Positions 1 through 8,872 of a DNA stretch of 64,000 nucleotides are shown here, one piece after another. Within the stretch, counting starts at the first letter, position 1; the number at the start of each line of letters is the position of its first letter. A model generated the notes under the pieces. The model saw nothing but the letters and a program-made list of their open reading frames with translations. It searched no databases and was not told where the DNA came from. A program made the translations under genes and the position numbers. Source of the stretch: Treponema sp. (lineage in GTDB: Bacteria > Spirochaetota > Spirochaetia > Treponematales > Treponemataceae); assembly GCA_024695625.1 (NCBI GenBank), contig JAILHV010000064.1:1-64000 (forward strand). The letters run 5' to 3'.

Positions 1-272
1 TCACGCTGCTTTGCCATTACGTTGTTTGTTCTTGTGGTAGACTTTGCAATTTCAATTTCCCTTGTGATTTTTACAAGGTACTTTGAAAGGTTTGCACCGC
101 ACCACTGGTTGTATACGAAATTCTTTTCAATGTCGCCGGCATCGGTGAACACACCCGGAGTTACGTCGTAGTCAAAGAGGCCACGCCTCCAGCCCACAAC
201 ACGCTTGACTTTTCCGGATGCAAGGAGTTCCTTTGCCTTTGACACAAGCTCTTTTGTTAAATCTTCTTGCAT
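1..272 (-). CDS. 4Fe-4S / F420-hydrogenase-beta-like protein associated with the Hdr cluster (partial, truncated by the window edge)
   Basis: Reverse-complement reading from ATG at 272 gives MQEDLTKELVSKAKELLASGKVKRVVGWRRGLFDYDVTPGVFTDAGDIEKNFVYNQWCGANLSKYLVK..., open to the window edge; overlaps the end of the mvhD-like gene. Confidence 0.55.
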   Translation of the reverse strand, partial: MQEDLTKELVSKAKELLASGKVKRVVGWRRGLFDYDVTPGVFTDAGDIEKNFVYNQWCGANLSKYLVKITREIEIAKSTTRTNNVMAKQR

Positions 273-721
273 CTTAAGTCCTCCAAGCGTTTGTTTTCGC
301 CGAGTTCCGTAATCTGCTTTACGAATGAATTCATGATTCCTGCAAAGCGTACGCCTTCTGCGGCTGAGCACCATTCAACCCTTGTGCGTTCCTTTTCTAT
401 GCCAAGGTAATTCAGCATGGAGAAAAGAAGTGTCATGCGGCGGCGGGCAAAGTAGTTGCCGCTTGTGTAGTGGCAGTCTCCCGGGTGGCATCCGCAGAGG
501 ATTACTCCGTCGGCCCCCCTCTGGAATGCGCGCAGAACGAACATTGGGTTCAGGCGGCATGAGCAGGGAATGCGGATAATCTTTACGTTGGTGGGGTAGT
601 CCAGGCGGTTGTTTCCCGCAAGGTCAGCCCCGGCGTAGGAACACCAGTTGCAGCAGAAAGCCACAATCTTGGGAACCCACTGTTTATTTTCAGTATTTGT
701 TGTTTCTTCGCTCATAAGCAT
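257..721 (-). CDS. mvhD: Hydrogenase iron-sulfur subunit, MvhD family
   Basis: CNWCSYAGADLAG, RIPCSCRLNPMFVLRAFQRGADGVILCGCHPGDCHY motifs; adjacent to HdrA. Confidence 0.88.
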   Translation of the reverse strand: MLMSEETTNTENKQWVPKIVAFCCNWCSYAGADLAGNNRLDYPTNVKIIRIPCSCRLNPMFVLRAFQRGADGVILCGCHPGDCHYTSGNYFARRRMTLLFSMLNYLGIEKERTRVEWCSAAEGVRFAGIMNSFVKQITELGENKRLEDLRCKKI

Positions 722-779
722 TTTGCGCTTTTAGCAAACAGCACATTTACTTGCATTCAAGACAAGTATAGGCTGCCTG

Positions 780-2792
780 CTAGTTTACCGCGTCTACCTC
801 CGCTAAGATTTGATTGTTGCTGAATCCAAGCAGGTCCATTGCACCTGAAGGACAGGCTACGGTACAAGCACCACATCCCTGGCACATAGCTGTGTTTACC
901 TGGGAAACATGGCGGGTAATCGTAGTGCGGTTTGGTCCGCGGAAGTCCTTGTCCACATAAGATATTGCTCCGTAAGGACAGACGTTTGCACACTGACCGC
1001 ATCCGTTACACATGTTTTCGTCCGGGTGGGCGGTGCAAGGATTGTTCTGCAACTTGTCTTTGATAAGAAGAGTAATTGCTTTTGCGGCGGCACCAGAAGA
1101 CTGTGCTACAGTTTCAGGAATATCCTTTGGTCCAAGACATGCGCCTGCAAGGAAGATACCGGCAGTCGGGCTTTCAACAGGGCGGAGCTTAACGTGGGCT
1201 TCAAGGAAGAAGTCGTTGTTGTCCATTGATGTTGTAAGCATTGTTGCAAGCGGACGGGCACTCTTGTTTGCTTCGAGAGAACCAGCAAGAACAACCATGT
1301 CTGCCTTTATGTGGAGCTGGCGGTTAAGGATAAGGTCGCTTCCCTGAACGTCAAGCGTTCCGTCAGAAAGAGGAGTTACCTTTCCAACCATACCCTTGAT
1401 GTAGTGAACCCCGTACTGTTCAACTGCACGGCGGTAGAATTCATCAAATGCCTTTCCTGGGGTACGAACGTCTATATAGAATACATAGCATTCTGTATCC
1501 GGGTAGTGGTCGCGGGTAAGAATTGCCTGCTTTGCGGTATACATACAGCATACCTTTGAGCAGTATTCATTTCCCTTTTCTGCATTTGCAGCACAGCGGC
1601 TTCCCACGCACTGTACGAATACAATCTTCTTTGGCGGCTTACCGTCTGAAGGGCGGAGCAATACACCGCTTGTAGGACCGGAAGCATTGCAGAGACGTTC
1701 AAATTCAAGTGAAGAAACAACGTCCTTGCTCTGATTGTATGCAAATTCGTCATAAGGCTTAAGGTCAATCATGTCGTAACCGGTTGCAACTACGATGGCA
1801 CCGTACTTTTCCTGAATGACTTCGTCCTTAGCGTTAAAGTTGATTGCTCCTGCACCACAAGTCTTTTCGCACATTCCACAAACATTGTCCTTGCCGTTCT
1901 TCATTGCCTTAAGGTGAAGACAATAATTTGCGTCAATAGTTGCAATCTTTGGAACAGCCTGTGCAAACGGAATGTAGACAGCAGTCTTGTTGTTCAGGTT
2001 GAAGTTAAAGTCGTTGGGGACTTTCTTCATTGGGCACTTTTCCGTACATTCGCCGCAGCCTGTACACTTTGCTTCGTCAACATAGCGGGCATGGCGCAGA
2101 ATGTCTACGGTAAAGTTTCCGATGTAGCCTGTTACCTTTGAGACTTCGCTGTAGCTTAAAATGCGGATGTTCTTGTTCTGGCCAACTTCTGTCATACGCG
2201 GTGTTACGATACATGACGCGCAGTCCAAAGTTGGGAAGGTCTTGTCTAGCTGTGCCATCTTTCCGCCAACAGTAGGCTTGCGCTCAACAAGGTCAACCGG
2301 GAATCCAGCTTCGGCAATGTCGAGTGCAGCTGTAATACCGGCAATACCGCCGCCTATTACAAGGGCACGCTTTGTCATAGGAGTTTCACCAGGTGTAAGG
2401 GGAGTGTCAAGTATTGTCTTGGCAACGGCAGCCTTACCCAAAGCAATCGCCTTTTCCGTGGCAAGGGGCATGTCTTTTGTAACCCATGAGTCCTGTTCGC
2501 GGATGTTGGCAACTTCTACTTTATATGGGTTAAGTCCGGCTCTTTCTGCGCAACCGCGGAATGTCTTTTCGTGCATACGCGGTGAGCAGGAGCATAAGAC
2601 TACGCCCGTAAGATGATCATTCTTTATGTGGTCTTCTATCATCTGCTGGCCGGCTGAAGAACACATATATGTGTAGTGGGTAGAGAAGACTACTTCTGGA
2701 ATTTTTCCAAGTTCTTCTGCAACCTTTGCTACGTCAACCGTGCCTGCTATATTTGTGCCGCAGTGGCACACGAAAACACCAATTCTTTCCAT
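780..2792 (-). CDS. hdrA: HdrA-like FAD/4Fe-4S protein (CoB-CoM heterodisulfide reductase subunit A family)
   Basis: IGVFVCHCGTNIAG N-terminus, GGGIAGITAALDIA FAD motif, several CxxCxxCxxxCP ferredoxin motifs. Confidence 0.92.
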   Translation of the reverse strand: MERIGVFVCHCGTNIAGTVDVAKVAEELGKIPEVVFSTHYTYMCSSAGQQMIEDHIKNDHLTGVVLCSCSPRMHEKTFRGCAERAGLNPYKVEVANIREQDSWVTKDMPLATEKAIALGKAAVAKTILDTPLTPGETPMTKRALVIGGGIAGITAALDIAEAGFPVDLVERKPTVGGKMAQLDKTFPTLDCASCIVTPRMTEVGQNKNIRILSYSEVSKVTGYIGNFTVDILRHARYVDEAKCTGCGECTEKCPMKKVPNDFNFNLNNKTAVYIPFAQAVPKIATIDANYCLHLKAMKNGKDNVCGMCEKTCGAGAINFNAKDEVIQEKYGAIVVATGYDMIDLKPYDEFAYNQSKDVVSSLEFERLCNASGPTSGVLLRPSDGKPPKKIVFVQCVGSRCAANAEKGNEYCSKVCCMYTAKQAILTRDHYPDTECYVFYIDVRTPGKAFDEFYRRAVEQYGVHYIKGMVGKVTPLSDGTLDVQGSDLILNRQLHIKADMVVLAGSLEANKSARPLATMLTTSMDNNDFFLEAHVKLRPVESPTAGIFLAGACLGPKDIPETVAQSSGAAAKAITLLIKDKLQNNPCTAHPDENMCNGCGQCANVCPYGAISYVDKDFRGPNRTTITRHVSQVNTAMCQGCGACTVACPSGAMDLLGFSNNQILAEVDAVN

Positions 2793-2802
2793 ATACCACT
2801 CC

Positions 2803-3198
2803 TTATTTCTTGTACTTTCTGAATGCGCTTACAATAGCCTGCTGTGGCATGTCGTCGTCAAGGGCAGCCGGTACATCCTCTGGATTCAGATGGAATGGAC
2901 CTCTCTGGCGCTCAACATACATGCGTACTGCTTCTATGAGCTTTGCCGGTTCAACCTGACGCGGGCAGCGTTCAAGGCATGCAAAGCAAGAAAGGCATTT
3001 GTAAATTGACTTGGACTGCAAGAGCTTTTCAATCTCGCCGTTTTCAACCATCTGCACAAACTGGTGCGGGTGGTATTCCATTTCTTCATAATTAGGGCAT
3101 GTGCCTGAACACTTACCGCAAATCATGCAGCTTTTTGGATTTACACCGCTGATTGAAAGAATCTGGGCCTTTGCTTCTTCAATTTCGCTCTTAAGCAT
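2803..3198 (-). CDS. hdrC: HdrC-like 4Fe-4S protein
   Basis: CMICGKCSGTCP and CLSCFACLERCPR motifs; order hdrB-hdrC-hdrA. Confidence 0.88.
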   Translation of the reverse strand: MLKSEIEEAKAQILSISGVNPKSCMICGKCSGTCPNYEEMEYHPHQFVQMVENGEIEKLLQSKSIYKCLSCFACLERCPRQVEPAKLIEAVRMYVERQRGPFHLNPEDVPAALDDDMPQQAIVSAFRKYKK

Positions 3199-4015
3199 TT
3201 ACGGCCTCCTTCTGAACGGCATCCTTTACTCCAAGTGCCTCTGCAAGAAGCTCCGTAAAGTAAATTACGTCTGGCTGGCCTTCTGCCTTGTTTTTCATAA
3301 GGTTGTAGCGGCAGAGTGGGCAGGAAGTTACAAGAATGTCAGCACCCATGTCCTGTGCGTTGCCAAGGATTTTCTGGGCTCTGGCATGTGGAATAGACTT
3401 GTCTTCAAACATCGTGTAGGCACCGCAACATTCATTGCGCTCTGAATAAATTACAGGTGTGCCACCGATTGCCTTGATAAAGTCTTCAAGAATTTGCGGA
3501 TTTTCCACGTCGTCAAACTGAAGGACTTTTCCCGGACGCAGCAAGAGGCATCCGTAGTAAGCGCCGATCTTCTTTCCCTTAAATGGGTTCTTAACGGCAG
3601 CCTTTACATTGTCCCAGCCAACAACATCGCGGAGAACTTCAAGGTAGTGGAGTACCTTTGCCTCTCCGTTGTACTGAATGTCGTCATTCTTAAGGTAGTT
3701 GTTGACTTTTGTGATGACATTCTGGTCATTCTGCATGTCTGCGTTAACCTGTTTGATTACGTTGTAGCATGCAGAGCAGATTGTTACCAAATCCTCTCCG
3801 GCATCCCTTGCGGCGGCGAGTGCGCGAACAGACGAAAGCTTGGAGGCAATTTCGTCCTTTGCAAGAGGATATGTTCCTCCGCAGCACTGCCATTCAGGAA
3901 TTTCCTTGAGAGTGAAGCCTAAAGCTTCCGCGGATGCACGCGCATAGACGTCAAGGTCCTTTGCCTTGTTCTTGAGAGTACAACCGGGGAAGTAGGAATA
4001 GGTGATGTGTTCCAT
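3191..4015 (-). CDS. hdrB: HdrB-like CCG-domain protein
   Basis: Two cysteine-rich CCG motifs (CCGGTYPL...CSACYN; CCGAYTMF...CPLCRYN); start set at MEHITYSYFPGC with a GAGGA Shine-Dalgarno rather than the longer ORF. Confidence 0.88.
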   Translation of the reverse strand: MEHITYSYFPGCTLKNKAKDLDVYARASAEALGFTLKEIPEWQCCGGTYPLAKDEIASKLSSVRALAAARDAGEDLVTICSACYNVIKQVNADMQNDQNVITKVNNYLKNDDIQYNGEAKVLHYLEVLRDVVGWDNVKAAVKNPFKGKKIGAYYGCLLLRPGKVLQFDDVENPQILEDFIKAIGGTPVIYSERNECCGAYTMFEDKSIPHARAQKILGNAQDMGADILVTSCPLCRYNLMKNKAEGQPDVIYFTELLAEALGVKDAVQKEAVNA

Positions 4016-4131
4016 TCTATACATCCTCATATGTAATACTTGTGTATTACGCATAAGGACATAATACACAGCCACTTTTTTGAAATTATACAGACACAGT
4101 CTCTTCTACAGCTTTTGGCACGGCCAGCAAG

Positions 4132-4186
4132 AAGGTGCTTTCTTTGCATCCCCGTTTTTGAATGCATTTGGCCAAGCAAGCACCTT
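4132..4186 (-). terminator. Candidate hairpin/terminator downstream of fumC
   Basis: AAGGTGCTT (4132-4140) pairs with AAGCACCTT (4178-4186), with inner TGCAT/ATGCA pairing. Confidence 0.4.
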
Positions 4187-4278
4187 TTTTGCCTTTTAGA
4201 AAATCCGTAAAGTGGCAAAGCCAAATTACGAATCCAATAGCCGTTTTACCGCAAGCTGTAATTCAGCCTGTTCCTGTC

Positions 4279-5664
4279 TTATTTTTCCTTACACATTTCT
4301 TCCGGATGGAATACTTCGTCAAACTTTTCTGCTGTAAGGAAACCAAGCTGAACGCAGGCGTCCTTAAGGGAAATGTTCTTTTCGTATGCCAAGTGGGAAG
4401 TCTTTGCAGCATTCTCATAGCCAATGTAGGGGTTGAGAGCCGTAACCAGCATAAGGGAATTGTAAAGGTTAAAGTGCATCTTTTCTTTGTTTGCGGTGAT
4501 GCCGACCGCGCAGTTGTTGTTAAAGCTAATCATAACTTCGGAAAGCAGCCTTACACTCTGCAGGAAGTTGTAAGCAATAACTGGCATGAATACGTTAAGC
4601 TCAAAGTTGCCCTGGCTTGCAGCAACGCCAACAGCTGTGTCGTTACCCATTACCTGGACTGCAACCATAGTCATGGCTTCACACTGGGTTGGGTTAACCT
4701 TACCCGGCATGATTGAAGAGCCCGGTTCGTTCTCCGGAATGTGGATTTCGCCAAGACCGTCGCGTGGACCAGATGCCAGCCAGCGTACGTCGTTGGCAAT
4801 CTTCATAAGGTCTGCGGCAAGAGCCTTGAGTCCGCCGTGGGCAAAAGTAATCTCGTCCTTGCTAGAGAGGGCGTGGAATTTATTTGGAGCCGTAACAAAG
4901 TCCTTTCCTGTAAGTTCAGAAACCTTCTTTGCTACAAGAGTGTCAAAGCCTTTTGGAGCGTTAAGGCCAGTTCCTACGGCAGTTCCGCCAAGGGCAAGCT
5001 GCTTAAGGTAGGGAAGGGAAGATGCAATCATCTCCTTGTCGCGTTCCAAAGAAGATCTCCAGCCGGAAATTTCCTGGCTAAAAGAAATGGGAACAGCGTC
5101 CTGCAAGTGTGTACGACCGCTCTTTACAATGCCTTCGTTGTCTTTTTCAAGCTTTTTGAATGTGGCAACAAGAGTGTCTATTGCGGGGAAGAGCTTGTCT
5201 TCAATTTCCACGGTAGCCGCAATGTGCAATGCCGTTGGGAATGTGTCGTTGGAAGACTGGCTCATGTTAACGTCGTCATTCGGGTGGCAGAGCTTTTTGC
5301 CTGCAATCTGGTTGGCACGGTTTGCAATAACCTCGTTTGTGTTCATATTGCTCTGGGTGCCGCTACCTGTCTGCCATACAACGAGCGGGAAGTTGTCGTT
5401 CAAAGAACCGCTTATAACTTCATCGCAAGCCTTGCTGATGCAGTCCTTCTTTTCTGCAGTCATCTTTTCGCCCTTAAGCTCATTGTTTGCAAGGGCTGCT
5501 GCCTTCTTTAGATAACCAAAGGCCCTGGTAATTTCGCGGGGCATTGTTTCTATGCCCACTCCTATAAGGAAATTCTCATGGCTGCGTTCTGTCTGTGCTC
5601 CCCAAAGCTTGTCTGCGGGAACCTTTACTTCGCCCATGGAATCGTGCTCAATACGGTATTCCAT
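4279..5664 (-). CDS. fumC: Class II fumarate hydratase
   Basis: [16 protein letters not shown] signature; full length 461 aa. Confidence 0.95.
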   Translation of the reverse strand: MEYRIEHDSMGEVKVPADKLWGAQTERSHENFLIGVGIETMPREITRAFGYLKKAAALANNELKGEKMTAEKKDCISKACDEVISGSLNDNFPLVVWQTGSGTQSNMNTNEVIANRANQIAGKKLCHPNDDVNMSQSSNDTFPTALHIAATVEIEDKLFPAIDTLVATFKKLEKDNEGIVKSGRTHLQDAVPISFSQEISGWRSSLERDKEMIASSLPYLKQLALGGTAVGTGLNAPKGFDTLVAKKVSELTGKDFVTAPNKFHALSSKDEITFAHGGLKALAADLMKIANDVRWLASGPRDGLGEIHIPENEPGSSIMPGKVNPTQCEAMTMVAVQVMGNDTAVGVAASQGNFELNVFMPVIAYNFLQSVRLLSEVMISFNNNCAVGITANKEKMHFNLYNSLMLVTALNPYIGYENAAKTSHLAYEKNISLKDACVQLGFLTAEKFDEVFHPEEMCKEK

Positions 5665-5764
5665 ACGTTTGCAACTCCAAAATACTATTAATTTTCAATT
5701 GGCAACCCCACCAAAAAGGCAGGGCTGGCTGCTTTTACAGCTTGTGTGTTTTTAAATGAATCAA

Positions 5765-6718
5765 TTACAAGGTAAAGTCAAGCTGGTTGATTACTTCCTT
5801 AAGGCAGTCTGCGCTGTGCCTGAGGGATGCAACTTCGCTCTCTGGAAGCGGTGCTACGAGGCGGCTTGTAATACCGTTGTGTCCAACAATGGTCGGGATG
5901 CTAAGACAAACGTCGCTGATTCCGTATTCACCTGTAAGCATGGATGTGATTGTAAGAACAGAATCAGTGTCATAGGTAAGGGCTTCGCAAAGGTGTGCAG
6001 TTGTAATGCCGATTGCATAGTTTGTGCAGTGCTTTGCAGCGATGATGATGCCGCCGGACTTTCTGATGTAGTCTTCTACATTGTTGTGGTCAAATTCAGG
6101 GAGCTTTCCAGCCTCATAAGAAGCAGCGTACTTGTCTACAGGAATGCAGCCAATGTTTGCAAGTGACCACGGTACAAAAGAAGAGTCTCCGTGTTCACCG
6201 AATACGTAGCCGTGGACATTCTCCTGGGCAACCTTGTATGTCTCTGCAATGCGTGCGCGGAAGCGTGCTGTGTCAAGCATTGTACCTGTACCAAAGATGT
6301 GGTTTGCAGGAATACCGGAAGTCTTTACGAACTGGTAGGTAAGGATGTCTACTGGGTTTGCAACGATTACATAAAGTGCATCTGGAGCAACCTTTGTAAT
6401 TTCCTTTATAACAGACTTTGTAATGTTAACGTTTGTCTGGGCAAGGTCAAGGCGGGTCTGACCAGGCTTGCGGGCAACACCGGATGTAAGGATGACGATG
6501 TCAGAATTCTTGGCATCTGCATATTCACCGTCATGAACATAGACCGGGCCAATAAAAGGAGTACCCTGGCGGATGTCCATTGCCTCGCCCATAGCCTTGT
6601 CCTTAACAACGTCAATAAGTACGATTTCTGATGCGAGTTCCTTTACCGTAAGCGCAAAAGCAACGGTTGAACCAACCTGACCGGCACCGATGATGGTGAT
6701 TTTATTAGTATTTGCCAT
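5765..6718 (-). CDS. ldh: L-lactate dehydrogenase
   Basis: ITIIGAGQVGSTVAFAL Rossmann motif, GEHGDSSFVPWS catalytic region; start at MANTNKITIIG with SD. Confidence 0.93.
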   Translation of the reverse strand: MANTNKITIIGAGQVGSTVAFALTVKELASEIVLIDVVKDKAMGEAMDIRQGTPFIGPVYVHDGEYADAKNSDIVILTSGVARKPGQTRLDLAQTNVNITKSVIKEITKVAPDALYVIVANPVDILTYQFVKTSGIPANHIFGTGTMLDTARFRARIAETYKVAQENVHGYVFGEHGDSSFVPWSLANIGCIPVDKYAASYEAGKLPEFDHNNVEDYIRKSGGIIIAAKHCTNYAIGITTAHLCEALTYDTDSVLTITSMLTGEYGISDVCLSIPTIVGHNGITSRLVAPLPESEVASLRHSADCLKEVINQLDFTL

Positions 6719-6825
6719 ACAAATCTCCTGATAGCAGCAGCGCAAGGCCTTTCCGCTACCTCAATTTATTTTTCAGCCGCATGACCGTTAATTCCGGGCA
6801 CACCTACTGCATTTTCTTAGGAATC

Positions 6826-6854
6826 ATTATAACTGTAATATAAAAATTTGTTAA
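6826..6854 (-). promoter_or_regulatory. Candidate sigma70-type promoter for ldh (TTAACA-17-TATAAT on the minus strand)
   Basis: -35 at 6849-6854, -10 at 6826-6831, 17-nt spacer. Confidence 0.65.
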
Positions 6855-6913
6855 GTCTTTTTTTTCATAAAAGGGTGAATTTCTTTCATATTTAGTGTTT
6901 TTTTTTAGTCACT

Positions 6914-6960
6914 GTGATATTTTTTACACTGTATATCTCATACTGTGAATATTTTCACAG
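6914..6960. promoter_or_regulatory. Tandem CRP/Rex-like operators upstream of ldh
   Basis: TGTGATATTTTTTACA (6914-6929) and the perfect palindrome TGTGAATATTTTCACA (6945-6960); centres 31 bp apart. Confidence 0.5.
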
Positions 6961-7698
6961 TTATTTATAATACTTAAGGTTGTACTTTCTCCAGTAGTCC
7001 ATGTTTTGCGGCGGAACTATATACTGCTTAAAATCCGTAAGAACCTTGGGGCTAACGCGTTCAAGGCCGTTGTTAAGGTGCATTCCTATAAGGTTCAAGA
7101 CCAGCTTCCTGTTCCTGGACTTTATTGCCTCCACAATGCGCGTATGGTCTTCCAAAGTCTGGGCATAATTCTTTGTGGCCGTAAAATCCAGCATCCTGAA
7201 CCTTTGGTACTGAATCTTCTGGTCTTCGATAATGTTCCAGACGGAAAGGCAGTGGCCTCCGGTAAACCAAATCTTGTGCAGTTCGTTGTCCAGCTCGTAA
7301 AATTTGTTGTGGTCAACGTTTTTTTCGCCGGCAAGAATACCTTCAAGGCGCAGGTTGTGCTCAAGCTTTTCTATCTCAAAACCGTCGGGGCGGGAATTTA
7401 TGTAGTCGCGTATGACGCTGCTTTCCACAAGAATCCTCATGTGGACAATCTCGTAAATCTGGTCAATGTTAAGAAGGGTGGCATAAATTCCGTAGTAGGG
7501 GCGGATGTCTACAAGTCCAATGTCGCTAAGGCGCTTTAGGGCTGTGCGTACCGGTGGCCTTGTAACCGAAAACCTCTTGCAGACAAGCGTCTCGTGAATC
7601 TCCTCGCCTGGCTTTATGGTAAGGTCCAGCAGTTCCTTCTTGAGAGTTTCAAAAATAATAGTACCCGGGTCCGAATGGGCGGCAAAATTTTCTTCCAT
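6961..7698 (-). CDS. GntR-family (FCD-type) transcriptional regulator
   Basis: N-terminal wHTH (LVCKRFSVTRPPVRTALKRLSDIGLVDIRPYYGIY) and FCD-like helical C-terminus. Confidence 0.85.
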   Translation of the reverse strand: MEENFAAHSDPGTIIFETLKKELLDLTIKPGEEIHETLVCKRFSVTRPPVRTALKRLSDIGLVDIRPYYGIYATLLNIDQIYEIVHMRILVESSVIRDYINSRPDGFEIEKLEHNLRLEGILAGEKNVDHNKFYELDNELHKIWFTGGHCLSVWNIIEDQKIQYQRFRMLDFTATKNYAQTLEDHTRIVEAIKSRNRKLVLNLIGMHLNNGLERVSPKVLTDFKQYIVPPQNMDYWRKYNLKYYK

Positions 7699-7835
7699 CT
7701 AAAAACAAGTATACACAAAAATCGTAAACAAAGTAAGCACCTTACGCAAAAGTAACTGCATTTCTTCCATGTCTTTCTTGCGGCACTTTTTTCTGCAAAA
7801 GACCTGCGTCCCAAAAAAAACTCTTGCCATTTTTT

Positions 7836-7915
7836 AAGGGGCTTTCCGTGGCTTGCCCGCCTTACGGCGCGCGGTCCTTCGGACACCTTCGGTCCACTCC
7901 AATCCCTGCCGTGCA
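7836..7915 (-). repeat. Structured intergenic repeat, type 2 (copy A)
   Basis: Reverse complement GCACGGCAGGGATTGGAG...GGAAAGCCCCTT shared with copies at 40609 and, partly, 60344. Confidence 0.55.
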
Positions 7916-8027
7916 TTTTTTTGCTAAGGGGGACTTTTCGCCAGAAAAATTTCTATACAAACCTGAAAATATATTGTAAAATAAAGAAAACAAAGCCCTA
8001 TACATGGGGCATGTAGGAGAAGAGAAA

Positions 8028-8768
8028 ATGAAAAAACTTTGGAGATTACTTTCTGTTTTTATTTTGTCAATAGGAATTGTTTCCTGCTCAAACGCAAACG
8101 ACGACGCGTCACTTTCTATAGCATTCAACGGTGCAGATTTGGCAGCTCATTCCCCGGCAAGAAACATTTCTTTAGATGCCACTGCAGGCGGCTACTATAT
8201 CATAGTTTCTGTTTTGGGCGACTACACGGAAACAAAAAGCCTGCATATCACAAGCAACGGAACTTATACGATAGAATTCAATTCAATTCCTGCGGGGGCC
8301 AGGGTTTACGTAGAGGCAAATGTTTACGACCAAGACCCAACAACTTTCTGCCACACATTTACAGGAAGCTCGGAAACGCAGACAGTTGGCTCTGGTGAGA
8401 ACAGAATCAATCTTTCTTTGAATAATTTGCAAAGTGCTGTATCTATAAACAGTTTGTCGGGAGCTTTTAACAATAACTTGGCCGGATACGTTTTTAGGGT
8501 GTACAATAATGGAAAGTATCAGGTTAAAGACAGCAGTGGTGTGATTCTATCTGAAGGAATTTATAATGTAGAAGGAGTACTTGAAGCAGGTACGGTTGTA
8601 AGGATAAAAGAATGTGCCTACAGGACTTATTCAAGTACAGAAGTCAATGGAGTTAGCGATCCTTCAGAGTTAATGATTGTAGAAAGACCTGTTTGGACTA
8701 CAATGACAGTAGGAGCAGATATTACAGGGGCGGGATGTTTAGATTTAGGAAGCACAAAAGTTTTCTAA
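8028..8768 (+). CDS. Hypothetical lipoprotein
   Basis: SD AGGAGAAGAG, signal peptide MKKLWRLLSVFILSIGIVSC lipobox. Confidence 0.7.
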   Translation: MKKLWRLLSVFILSIGIVSCSNANDDASLSIAFNGADLAAHSPARNISLDATAGGYYIIVSVLGDYTETKSLHITSNGTYTIEFNSIPAGARVYVEANVYDQDPTTFCHTFTGSSETQTVGSGENRINLSLNNLQSAVSINSLSGAFNNNLAGYVFRVYNNGKYQVKDSSGVILSEGIYNVEGVLEAGTVVRIKECAYRTYSSTEVNGVSDPSELMIVERPVWTTMTVGADITGAGCLDLGSTKVF

Positions 8769-8786
8769 ACAGCAGGACCTTCCGCC

Positions 8787-8840
8787 AAGGCCATTTCCCT
8801 TGAATTTGCATGCATTGCGTTCAGGGGACGGCGGCCTTTT
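8787..8840. terminator. Bidirectional hairpin between convergent genes
   Basis: AAGGCC..CCCTTGAA..TGCATGCA..TTCAGGGG..GGCCTTTT nested inverted repeats. Confidence 0.55.
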
Positions 8841-8872
8841 ATTACCTTTTGTATGAAAGCTAAAACTTGCCC

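Noticed and set aside
4741-5511. 256-aa plus-strand ORF
   Set aside because: Antisense to fumC; no recognisable domain and no SD-like start.
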